64,000 bases of DNA from Lysobacter helvus. GTDB lineage: Bacteria > Pseudomonadota > Gammaproteobacteria > Xanthomonadales > Xanthomonadaceae. The notes below the pieces were generated by a model. The model was given only the letters and a program-made list of their open reading frames with translations. It was not told the origin of the DNA and made no database searches. A program made the translations under genes and the position numbers. The stretch is from the NCBI RefSeq assembly GCF_018406645.1, contig NZ_AP024546.1, positions 1,116,001-1,180,000 on the forward strand. Reading direction: 5' to 3'. Shown in pieces: positions 53,220 through 62,000 of the stretch. Every line of letters begins with the position of its first letter. Position 1 is the stretch's first letter.

Positions 53220-53231
53220 GCGCGCATTTTA
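53220..53231 (-). promoter_or_regulatory. Candidate leaderless promoter of uvrD
   Basis: TAAAAT on the minus strand (53231-53226) is followed by 6 nt and the ATG at 53219. No LexA-like box is visible next to it. Confidence 0.5.
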
Positions 53232-53267
53232 CGGGCGCGCGCGCGGTCCTGCGGTGGACGCGGGCAA

Positions 53268-53918
53268 TCAGTGCGCGTGTGCTTCCTTCTCGCGCTTCAC
53301 CGTCGTGCCCGCCATCAGCTTGTCGGTCCAGGCGATGCCGATCGCCGAGAGGATGAACACGGTGTGGATGATCGTCTGCCACAGCACGCCCGTGGCGGTG
53401 ATGGTGGTGCAGGCCTTGAGGTTCTCGCCCGCGTCGATCAGCGGCTTCATCGCCACCATCGCCGCGATGCCGGCCTGCGAACTGCACAGCGGCAAGCCGT
53501 CGACCATGCCGACTTCGATGAAGCTCTTGAGCAGGTGGATCGAGGAGATGCCGATGATCGCCATCGCCAGCTTCACCTTCAGCACGCTCGCGTTGACGTG
53601 GCTCAGCCACTCCGGCTGGTCCGGGTGGCCCTCCAGCCGCAGGCGCGACACGAACGTCTCGTAGCCGCCCACGATCACCATCATCAGCAGGTTGGAGATC
53701 ATCACCACGTCGATCAGGCCCAGCACGATCAGCATGATCTGCTGCTCGCCCAGGCGCGGCGTTTCGTGGATGAGATGGATCAGTTCCTTCGCGAACAGGA
53801 ACACGTACACGCCCTGCGCCACGATCAGCCCCAGGTACAACGGCAACTGCAGCCAGCGCGACGAGAAGATCAGCGCGGACAAGGGATTGAGCGTGCTGTG
53901 GTGCGGGACGTTCGCCAT
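53268..53918 (-). CDS. UPF0114 (YqhA) family membrane protein
   Basis: 216 residues with four membrane helices. SSRWLQLPLYLGLIVAQGVY and VMISNLLMMVIVGGYETFVS are UPF0114 signatures. Compared with Escherichia coli YqhA (about 164 residues) it is longer: LCSSQAGIAAMVAMKPLIDA adds a Cys-containing segment between the third and fourth helices. Function not established. Confidence 0.82.
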   Translation of the reverse strand: MANVPHHSTLNPLSALIFSSRWLQLPLYLGLIVAQGVYVFLFAKELIHLIHETPRLGEQQIMLIVLGLIDVVMISNLLMMVIVGGYETFVSRLRLEGHPDQPEWLSHVNASVLKVKLAMAIIGISSIHLLKSFIEVGMVDGLPLCSSQAGIAAMVAMKPLIDAGENLKACTTITATGVLWQTIIHTVFILSAIGIAWTDKLMAGTTVKREKEAHAH

Positions 53919-53962
53919 GGGGGACCTGCGTGGGGGACAGCCGGCGAGGGTGCCGAGTCGCG

Positions 53963-54095
53963 CTGCAAAAAGAAAGCCGCCCTTGCAGGCGGCTTGTTGT
54001 CCTAGGCCAGCGAGCAGCTGGCGTACGCTGCTTCTGGCCTGCCTCCGGGGGACGTACCTGGCCGGAGGACTTGGAGCCCGGGATGGCCGGGGACG
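53963..54095 (-). ncRNA. Candidate structured small RNA between bphP and the UPF0114 gene
   Basis: On the minus strand three stem-loops follow one another. SL1 (54068-54042) pairs CCTCCGG/CCGGAGG. SL2 (54039-54005) pairs CTGGCC/GGCCAG and AGCAGC/GCTGCT, 12 bp in all. SL3 (53995-53974) is AAGCCGCC/GGCGGCTT followed by TCTTTTTG. A possible promoter is TTGCAC-N17-TAACTT (54130-54102), giving a transcript of about 133 nt. It could instead be only the structured 3' UTR of bphP. I do not recognise it as a known RNA. Confidence 0.45.
53965..53995 (-). terminator. Intrinsic terminator downstream of bphP
   Basis: Stem AAGCCGCC/GGCGGCTT with a 6-nt loop and a T-rich run on the minus strand. Confidence 0.85.
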
Positions 54096-54180
54096 GCGCG
54101 GAAGTTACGCCGAAGTTCCAACGGGTGCAACGCGAATCACGTCCCCGCGGGACGGAATCCAAACGCGCGGAGGATTCCCG

Positions 54181-55908
54181 TCAAGTAACGGAATGCCCCA
54201 ATAGCAATGCACGAAGCTCCGCTTCGAGTTCGGCGATGCGCGCACCGATGCGCGCGGTCTCCGCGTCTTCCAGGTGACCGAGGCCGTCGAGCAGACCACT
54301 GAGCTGGTCGAGGCGCGACTTTTGTTCCGCAATCACGTGGCGACGGCGGAACGCGCGCATGTCGCTCACGTTGTCGGCTTCGTCCGGCAGCGGCTGCCAC
54401 AGGCGTTCCTGCAGCAGCCAGCGCAGGCGATCGGCGGCCGCGCGTTCGGCGTCGGACCACGGCAGGCTGCGGCCGCGCACGGTTTCGCGCCAGCTGGCGA
54501 AACTCTTGCGCGGTGCGATGCGCACGCCATCGTCGGTGGCCACCATCGACTTGTGCGGATCGCCCGCCCACACCACGTCTTCCACCTGCTCTGCGCGGAA
54601 GAACAACAACCAGTCATCGCGACGCCCGAACGACAGCGCGAGCACGCCGGCCAGTCCGTGCTGCGCACCGGGCATCGTCCATTCGCTGGCGATGTCGGTG
54701 GTCGGCACGCGTTCGGTGCCGTGCGCGCGCGCCCAGCCCACGGCGTGCGCCAGGCCATCGGGCTCCGGCGTGCGGCCGTGCGTCGTCCACTGTCCGTCGC
54801 TGCGCAGCGCCACGCCATCGCAGGGCAGCATCGATACGACGAGATCGAGCGCGTTCGCAAGCGACGCGCCTAGTTCGCCCACGCCCGCCGACAGCCGCAG
54901 TGCGAGGTGTTCGCGCGTGTCGCGCGCGCGGTCGTCCTGGCGCGAGGCGATGGACTGCTCGTCCACGGCCACGCGCATCGAAACGAACAGGCTGAACATG
55001 TCGGCCGCGGCGCGCACCGACGGCGGCACCAGGCGCGGTTCGCGGTGGTGGCAGGCGATCAGGCCCCACAGGCGCCCGCCGCTCACGATCGACAACGACA
55101 TCGACGCCGCCACGCCCATGTTGCGGAGGTATTCGCAATGCACGGGCGAGACGCTGCGCAACGCGTGCTGGCTCAGGTCGAGCGGTGCACCGGATGCATC
55201 GACGCCCGGCAGGATCGGCACCGCGACGTAGTTGGCGTCGGGGATCACGCGGATGCGGTTGCGCACGTACAGCGTGCGCGCCTGCACGGGGATGTCGGAG
55301 GCGGGGAAGCGCAGGCCGAGGAACGGCTCGAGGTCGTCCGCGCGCGATTCGGCGATCACCTCGCCCGCATCGTCGTGGCGGAAGCGATACACCATCACGC
55401 GGTCGTAGCCCGTGAGGCGGCGGATCTCTTCCGCGGTGCGCTGGTGGAACCCGCGCATGTCGGGCGCCACGCTGACGCGCGCGATCATGCGCTGCGCCAT
55501 CACCGTGGGCGTCTGCCGATTGCCCGATCCCGCGCGCGGCTCCAGCTCCAGGTGCACCAGGCCATTGGCGACGTGCACGCCGATGTCGCACATGTGCGCC
55601 AGCGCGCCGATGTTGCCGACCGCGGCGCGTTGCGGCGTCGCGCCCGGTTCGATCATTTCGATTACTTCGAGCAGCGGCTCCAGCACATCGTCCGCGACGT
55701 GTTCGCGCAGGCTGTGGCCGAGCACTTCATCCGGCGGAACGTCGAGCAGTTCGGCGACGTTGGCCGAGGCCTGGCGGATGGTCCAGTCCGGCAGCGTGCA
55801 ACTGAGCAGGTAGCCGTGCGGCTGGATCGCGCCGCTCAGGTGGATCGGTTCCCGCGCGCATTCGGCGGCGCCGGCGGCGGCGGCCGCGGTGGCTTGATCG
55901 TGGTCCAA
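54181..55908 (-). CDS. bphP: Bacteriophytochrome photosensory module without an output domain
   Basis: 575 residues from a TTG start at 55908. PAS (about 15-120) with the biliverdin-binding Cys17 in ECAREPIHLSGAIQPHG, GAF (130-300) with FPASDIPVQART and the His of VSPVHCEYLRNMG, and PHY (315-500) with tongue motif PRKSFASWRETVRG. Only about 80 helical residues follow; there is no histidine kinase, GGDEF or PAS9 output. The TTG is favoured because GAGGAAG lies 6 nt upstream, right after the bphO stop; the ATG at 55995 would overlap bphO by 77 bp. Confidence 0.88.
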   Translation of the reverse strand: MDHDQATAAAAAGAAECAREPIHLSGAIQPHGYLLSCTLPDWTIRQASANVAELLDVPPDEVLGHSLREHVADDVLEPLLEVIEMIEPGATPQRAAVGNIGALAHMCDIGVHVANGLVHLELEPRAGSGNRQTPTVMAQRMIARVSVAPDMRGFHQRTAEEIRRLTGYDRVMVYRFRHDDAGEVIAESRADDLEPFLGLRFPASDIPVQARTLYVRNRIRVIPDANYVAVPILPGVDASGAPLDLSQHALRSVSPVHCEYLRNMGVAASMSLSIVSGGRLWGLIACHHREPRLVPPSVRAAADMFSLFVSMRVAVDEQSIASRQDDRARDTREHLALRLSAGVGELGASLANALDLVVSMLPCDGVALRSDGQWTTHGRTPEPDGLAHAVGWARAHGTERVPTTDIASEWTMPGAQHGLAGVLALSFGRRDDWLLFFRAEQVEDVVWAGDPHKSMVATDDGVRIAPRKSFASWRETVRGRSLPWSDAERAAADRLRWLLQERLWQPLPDEADNVSDMRAFRRRHVIAEQKSRLDQLSGLLDGLGHLEDAETARIGARIAELEAELRALLLGHSVT

Positions 55909-55918
55909 GGACGCTTCC

Positions 55919-56509
55919 TCAGCAGGCGGGCCGTGCGGACAGTTCGGCCCGGTGGAATTCGTGTTCGGCGGACGCGAACGTGCGTGCCGCGGCAATCATC
56001 ATCGCGCTCTCGTCGCTGGCTTCGAACGCGGCGTTCTCGAGGCACCGCACGAAGGCGCGCCAGCGCACGCCGACACCGAGGCCGCCGTGGCGATGCAGGA
56101 AGTTGGCGCCCGCGCCGGCGGTGTGCCCCAGCGCCTGCGCATGCACGACCAGCTGCGTGGCGCCCAGCGCGGAGCCTTCGATCACGTACATCAGGCCCGC
56201 GGCTTCCGCATCGCTGGACACCACGAGCGCAGGGCCGGGTTCGAGCGGCGACAGGCCGAGGGCTTCAAGATCCGCATCGATCCAGGGCGTGCGCACCGGA
56301 TCGCACCATGCGCGCCACGTCGGGCCGAGGTTGGCGGCCGACAGCGCCCGCTCGGCATTGGCGAGGAACGCCTGCATGCCGACCAGGTACGTGCGGTATT
56401 CCTGCGCGGTGCGCAGGCCATGGGCGAATCGTGCGTCGAGGCGCACATGCGCGGTGCCGGTGGCTCCGCGCAGTCGATCGCGATATCCGTTGTCGGCTGC
56501 TGGCGTCAT
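55919..56509 (-). CDS. bphO: Haem oxygenase BphO
   Basis: 196 residues. It opens haem to biliverdin IX-alpha, the phytochrome chromophore. The proximal haem ligand is His21 (ATGTAHVRLD). The distal helix is read in YVIEGSALGATQLV. It lies 10 bp upstream of bphP in the same operon. TAAATT (56523-56518) with 8 nt to the ATG suggests a leaderless start. Confidence 0.9.
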   Translation of the reverse strand: MTPAADNGYRDRLRGATGTAHVRLDARFAHGLRTAQEYRTYLVGMQAFLANAERALSAANLGPTWRAWCDPVRTPWIDADLEALGLSPLEPGPALVVSSDAEAAGLMYVIEGSALGATQLVVHAQALGHTAGAGANFLHRHGGLGVGVRWRAFVRCLENAAFEASDESAMMIAAARTFASAEHEFHRAELSARPAC

Positions 56510-56523
56510 CGGCGCGCAATTTA
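56510..56523 (-). promoter_or_regulatory. Candidate leaderless promoter of bphO-bphP
   Basis: TAAATT on the minus strand (56523-56518), 8 nt, then the ATG at 56509. No ribosome site between. Confidence 0.4.
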
Positions 56524-56576
56524 CACCACGCCGATGACCCGTTCTTCACCGACCTACACCGTCGCTGACCGGCGGA

Positions 56577-58901
56577 TTATTTCGCCGGTTTGATGGCGTA
56601 TGCGGCCGGATGTTCAGCGCCCAGCAAGTGGTCGACGAAGTAATCCCAGCGCTTGCGCATCACGTACAGCGAGTACTCGCCGTAACCGTGGCGGGCGTTC
56701 GGCAGCAGCAACAGGTCGAAGTCCTTGTTGGCCTTGATCAGCGCATCCACGACCAGCAGCGTGCTCGACGGCGGCACGTTGTCGTCCATCAGGCCATGGA
56801 TGAGCAGCAGGTGGCCCTTCAGGCCGGACGCATGGTTCTGGTTGGCCTGGTCGTCGTAGTTGGACTTGCCGTCCTTGCCCGACACCAGCAGGCCCTGCCA
56901 CTTCTCCGCCCAGTCGTCTTCGTAGTTGCGGTTGTCGTGGTTGCCGCTCTCGGCGATGCCGACCTTGAAGAAGTCGCCATAGCGGAACATCGCCGTGCCC
57001 GTGGCGTTGCCGCCGCCGGAATGGCCCCAGATGCCCACGCGCGACAAGTCGATCCACGGATAGCGCGCGGCGAGCTGCTTCATGCCGGCGACCTGGTCGG
57101 GCAGCGTGTTGTCGCCGATGTTCTTCGCGTAACCGTCGTGGAACGCCTTGGAGCGGTACGGCGTGCCCATGCCGTCGATCGCTACGACCACGAAGCCCAG
57201 TTCGGCCAGGGCCTGGTTGTCGCCGTGCGCCGACAGGAACCCGTAGCTGCGCACCGAACCCACCTGCGGGCCCGGATAGACGTAGTTGATGATCGGGTAC
57301 TTCTTGTTCGGGTCGAAGTTGGACGGCTTGAACAGCATCCCGTACAGGTCGGTCTTGCCGTCGCGCGCCTTCACCACGATCGGTTCCGGGGCGACCCAGC
57401 CGCTCAGCTTCAGGCGGGCGAGGTCGGCCTGCGCGACCTGCGCGAGCACCTTGCCGTCGTTGGCATCCCGCAACACGGTGACCGGCGCGACGGCGGTGGT
57501 GGAATACGTATCGACCACGCGCGTGCCATCGGGCGACAGGCGGAACGTGTGCTGCGCGTCTTCCGGCGACAGCAGCACGGGCTCGCCCGAATCCAGGTTC
57601 ACGCGATACAGGTGCTGGTGGTACGGATGGTGGCCTTCTTCGCGGCCGACGCCGGTGAACCACGCGGTGCGCGTGGCGGTGTCGAGGCGCAGCAGTTCGG
57701 CGACGTTCCAGTCGCCCTTCGTCACCTGGTGCTTCAGCTTGCCGTTGGTCGCGTCATACACATAGAGATGGCCCCAGTTGCTGCGTTGGCTCCACCACAG
57801 GATCTCGTTGCTCTCCGACAGGTAACGCCAGTTGATCGCGTTGATGCCGGACTCGAACCAGTTCTTCGCGTCTTCCTGGAACACGTCGCGCACGGCGCCC
57901 GTGGCGACGTCGGCGATGCGCACCCAGGTCTTGGTGTGGTCGCGCGAGGTGGAGGCGAAGGCGATCGTCTTGCCGTCCTTCGCCCACTGTACGTCTTCCC
58001 AGCCGCCGAAGCAGCTCACGTCGTCGCACTGCGTCGAACGATGCTGGTCCGGCGGCGTCTTCAGGCGCAGCACCGAATGCGTGGGCACGTCGATGACGAC
58101 GCGCTCGATCATCGTGACGTCCTTGTCGCCGACCAGCGGGTACTTCCAGGTCTGCACGTCCGGATGGCCGACCTTCGTCGACACGAGCGTCATCTCGCCC
58201 GTCTTGCGCTGGTCCTGCTGGAACGTGGCGATCTTCGACGAATCCGGCGACCACACCAGGATCGCGCTGTCGTCGTGCACCCAGCCCGCGTTGTTGGTCG
58301 CGTAGCCGAAATCCTTGATGCCGTCGGTGGTGAGCTGCGTTTCCTTGCCGCTCGGCAACTCGCGCACCCACAGGTTCCAGTCGCGGATGAAGGCTTCGCG
58401 CTTGCCGTCCGGCGAGGCATTGCCGGGGCCGTCGCCGTCCTTCGCCTTCGGCGCGGGCTTGGCCACGCAGTGCGGCTTCACCGCGTCGCACAGGTAATGC
58501 GTGTCGCGCACGGCGATGTCGAGGCGGCCGTCGGCGGTGCCGTCGATGCCCGAGATCACCCGGTCGAGGCGACGCGCGTCCACCGGCTTGCCGGTGGCGG
58601 CGGAGAGCGCCTTGCCCATGCGCACGTGGTCGAACGCGGGCGCGGCCTTGCCGGTGGCCGCATCCATGCGCTGCAGGTGCATGCCGTTGGCATCGGATTC
58701 GAAGTAGACGAAGTGGCCGTCGTCGAGCCACTTCACGCCGGTGACGGCGTGGTCCACGAGCGGGCCGGTGTTCTGGCCGAGCATGCGCTCGGCGCGGGCG
58801 TAGTCCGCTTCGGTGACGCGCGCGGGGGTTTGCGCGAACGCGCCGCCCGTGCACAGGAACAACACGGCGACCGATGCGCCCGCCTGCAACTTCAAACCCA
58901 T
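56577..58901 (-). CDS. Exported dipeptidyl peptidase IV-type S9 peptidase
   Basis: 774 residues. Signal peptide (cleavage near GGAFAQT), DPP IV N-terminal propeller with a Cys-containing insertion (RSTQCDDVSCFGG), and an alpha/beta hydrolase domain with Ser628 in GIWGHSGGGN. The Asp is in GLMDDNVPP and the His in NARHGYGEY. It removes dipeptides from N-termini. The ATG at 58901 was chosen because GGGGAG lies 6 nt upstream; a TTG at 58925 lacks such a site. TAGGAT (58940-58935) is a good -10. Confidence 0.93.
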   Translation of the reverse strand: MGLKLQAGASVAVLFLCTGGAFAQTPARVTEADYARAERMLGQNTGPLVDHAVTGVKWLDDGHFVYFESDANGMHLQRMDAATGKAAPAFDHVRMGKALSAATGKPVDARRLDRVISGIDGTADGRLDIAVRDTHYLCDAVKPHCVAKPAPKAKDGDGPGNASPDGKREAFIRDWNLWVRELPSGKETQLTTDGIKDFGYATNNAGWVHDDSAILVWSPDSSKIATFQQDQRKTGEMTLVSTKVGHPDVQTWKYPLVGDKDVTMIERVVIDVPTHSVLRLKTPPDQHRSTQCDDVSCFGGWEDVQWAKDGKTIAFASTSRDHTKTWVRIADVATGAVRDVFQEDAKNWFESGINAINWRYLSESNEILWWSQRSNWGHLYVYDATNGKLKHQVTKGDWNVAELLRLDTATRTAWFTGVGREEGHHPYHQHLYRVNLDSGEPVLLSPEDAQHTFRLSPDGTRVVDTYSTTAVAPVTVLRDANDGKVLAQVAQADLARLKLSGWVAPEPIVVKARDGKTDLYGMLFKPSNFDPNKKYPIINYVYPGPQVGSVRSYGFLSAHGDNQALAELGFVVVAIDGMGTPYRSKAFHDGYAKNIGDNTLPDQVAGMKQLAARYPWIDLSRVGIWGHSGGGNATGTAMFRYGDFFKVGIAESGNHDNRNYEDDWAEKWQGLLVSGKDGKSNYDDQANQNHASGLKGHLLLIHGLMDDNVPPSSTLLVVDALIKANKDFDLLLLPNARHGYGEYSLYVMRKRWDYFVDHLLGAEHPAAYAIKPAK

Positions 58902-58959
58902 GCCCCGCTCCCCGATCCGGATCAAGAGCCCGCGATCCTAGCGCACCCCGCGCGATTGG

Positions 58960-58983
58960 CCCCTGCAGGAAGTCCTGCAGGGG
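58960..58983. repeat. Perfect 11-bp inverted repeat downstream of the alpha-2-macroglobulin gene
   Basis: CCCCTGCAGGA, AG, TCCTGCAGGGG. It is a very stable hairpin 17 bp after the macroglobulin stop and before the DPP IV promoter. No T tract follows on the minus strand. It may mark the 3' end of the upstream message. Confidence 0.6.
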
Positions 58984-59000
58984 CGGGCGCGCATCCCGGT

Positions 59001-62000
59001 TCAGCGTGCGGGCGCGGGATCGGCGATGCGGATCCGGTCGGCCGCGGTGCGCGCGCGGGTGGTTTCGCCGTACATCAGCTCGGCCACGGCCGGCGCGGCG
59101 AGGTAGTCGCCGGTATTGCCGACGCGGGCGAAGTAGTGGATCTCGTGGCGGCCGGGCCACAGGTGTTCGGCATAGAACTTCGGGTTGCGGGGGTCGAGCT
59201 TGCGCTCGCGGAAGGCCGGGTCGCCTTCATCGGCGAGCGCCTGCATGTCCACGCCCGCCACGCCGGCCAGCGACAGGTCCGTGGGCCGCAGGCCGCCGGG
59301 GATGTCGTCGGTGACGGCCACGAAGTCCCGCTCGCGCGCATTGGAGACCACGAGCGTCACGCGGATCCAGTCGCCTTCACGCACGGGACCGGCGGCTGCG
59401 AGCGGCCTCCACGCGCGACCACGGAACACGGCGTACCGGCGCTCGATGGCGAATCCGATCGCCGTGCTTTGGGCCTGGCGCGCGTCTTCCTTGTAGTCGA
59501 CGCGTGCCAGGTAGGCGACGGGCGAATCCGGACGCTCGCGCGCGACGAGCGTGAGTGCGCCGCGCGGTGCGTCGAAGCGCGTCGCATCGCCGTTCGCGCC
59601 CGCGTCGAGGGTGATGCGTTGCGTCCTGCCGCCGACGGTGGCATCCACCGCGATGGGCGCCGCATCCTTCGTGCCATCGGCCTGCAGCGCCATCAGGCAG
59701 ATCGCGGCTTCCTGCGTGTCCGCATGCCCGCGACCGCCGGCGTACAGATCGGTCAGGCCGGCCTGCAACTGCACGTGCGCCTGCGCCGGGGCGAGTTGCG
59801 GATAGTCGCCGAACAGGCGGATCAGGCTGCATTGCTCACGCAAGCTCGAACCCATCCAGCGCGACCATGACGCCATGGGTGCAACCGCGCGGGCCTGTCC
59901 GCGCAGCGGCGCCGATTCCAGCAGCATGGCGAACGCGTCGCGCGCATCCGGGCTGCCATCGCGCGCCAATGCGCGGGCCGTCGCGATGCGTGCGGGCAGC
60001 GCAAGCTTGCCCCACGATTTCCACGGCGCCGCGTCCGCCCGCTGATACGGTTGCGAGACCACGCCTGCGGCGATCGCGCGGTCCTCGACCGACGACGTGA
60101 ACACGCTGTCGCCCATCCGCGCCAGGTAGGCGCGCGCGTCCGTTTCCACGGCTTCCGGCACCACGTAGCCCAGGCGATGCATCGTCGCGAAGGCATCCAG
60201 CGTGTAGGCCGTCAATGCAATGTGTGGCCGGGCCCCGGACCCGTTGCTCCACCCGGCGACCTGGTCGGCGAAGTAATACATCTCGCCTTGCGGGGACTGG
60301 AACACGATCGCGTTGTCGAGTGCTTCCTGCACCACCGCCTTCGCATCGGGCCAGGTCGTGTCGCCGCGTTCGATCGCCAGCGCGGCGCCGACCGCGCGGC
60401 TGAGGATCTGTTCCCAGCAGCGATGCGGGTAGTCGCGCAGGTCTTCGGTCCAGCCGTGCAGCAGGCCGCTGTTGCCGCGCCATGCCTGGACCTGCAAGCG
60501 CACATCCGACGCGCTGGCGGGCACCGTGGGCATCGCGAGCGTGGTGGGCGCATCGCCGAGCCAGCCGGCCTGCACGCGTTGCGCATCGATCGCCGTGGAG
60601 GCGACCTCCAGCGGCGCGGAGACCGCATCACGTCCGTCGGCGTTGGCGGCCGCGGCCGTCAGCGTAAGCGCGCCCGGCGCCGACGGCGACAGCGATGCGC
60701 CGAAGCTCGCCTGCCCGCCCGGTGCCAGCGACAGCGTGGCCGGATGCGTGCCGACGTGCTCGCCCGATTGCACGCGCAGCAGGGCCTCGACCCGCGCCGG
60801 CGACGTGCCGGACTGGCGCACGTTGGCGGCGATGCGCGTCCGGTCGCCCGCGTACACGCGCACCGGCGCCTGCAAGCGCGCTTCCAGCGGAAGTCCGGCT
60901 TCCAGCGTCGCTTCCGCCATCGCAAAGTCGTCGCTCGCGTCGTGGCTCCACGCGATCGCGCGCCAGCGCGTCAAGTTGTCCGGGACTTTGAAGTCGAGCT
61001 CGCGCGTCTCGCCCGGTGCGAGCACGATGTCGGTGCGCCAGAGCGCGGTGTCGGCGAACGCGGTGCGAACGCGCGCCAGCGCGAGTGCTTCGGCGAACGC
61101 GCCGTCCGGGCGTTCCGGACGCGGCGCCGCGCCAGGTTCGCGTGGCGTCGGTACATCGACCGGCGAGGCCTCGTCGAACACCACGGACGGCTCGGCGGGC
61201 GGTGCCGGGGCTGCGTACGCGTCCTCCACGGTCGTGACGACGATGGGATTGGTGACACCGCTGCCGATCACGCTGACCGTGTCGAGCTCGTTGCCGGCGT
61301 AACCGAACGTCCGCCCCGGTGCAAGCAACGCCACGCTGGTGGTGTCGCGCGCCAGCGGGATCGCGCTTTCGTCGACCTCGGTGAAGATCGTCGTCGACTC
61401 CACGGAAGCGACATCGATCGGGCGGGTCTGCACTTCGCGGCGTGCGTACTTCCGGCATTGCGCCGGATTCCGGGCGCGGTCGCAGCGCGCAAGTTGCGCG
61501 AGCGAGGGCATGCGCCAGCGCCACGGATCGCGGTTCCATGTTTCGAACCCGATCGTTTCGAACTCGCCGGAGGCTGCATAGCCGCGCACCCAGGCCTTGC
61601 CCGGATCCATGCCCCGCATGTAGCTGGCGCCGAGCGCGTGGAGCGCATCGTCCATCACGGTGAGCGTGATCGCGCGCGGCACCGGCGCGTCGTTGCGCAG
61701 CTGCAGGCGCACGCTGTCCGCCGGCGCGGCGCGGGCCGGCGCGAACGCAATCGCCACGGGCGCGCCGGCGGCCGGCGGATCGAACTTCACGGCGAGCTGC
61801 GTGCTGGTCACCTTCACGGCAGTGCGGTACCCGGCAGGCGCGTCTCCGGCCTGGCCACCGCGGACATAGGCCGTGAGGGTGAAGCGTTGCGGCCACCGCG
61901 GACCGCTCGGCATGTCGATCACCTGCGTGGGCGAATCGAGCTGGACGACCCGGCGCGCGAGCACCGCGCTCCCCCATTCGGCGACCAGCAGCACCTGCGC

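Noticed and set aside
55909-55995. ATG at 55995 as the bphP start
   Set aside because: It would overlap bphO by 77 bp, the extra residues are low-complexity, and a good ribosome site sits before the TTG at 55908.
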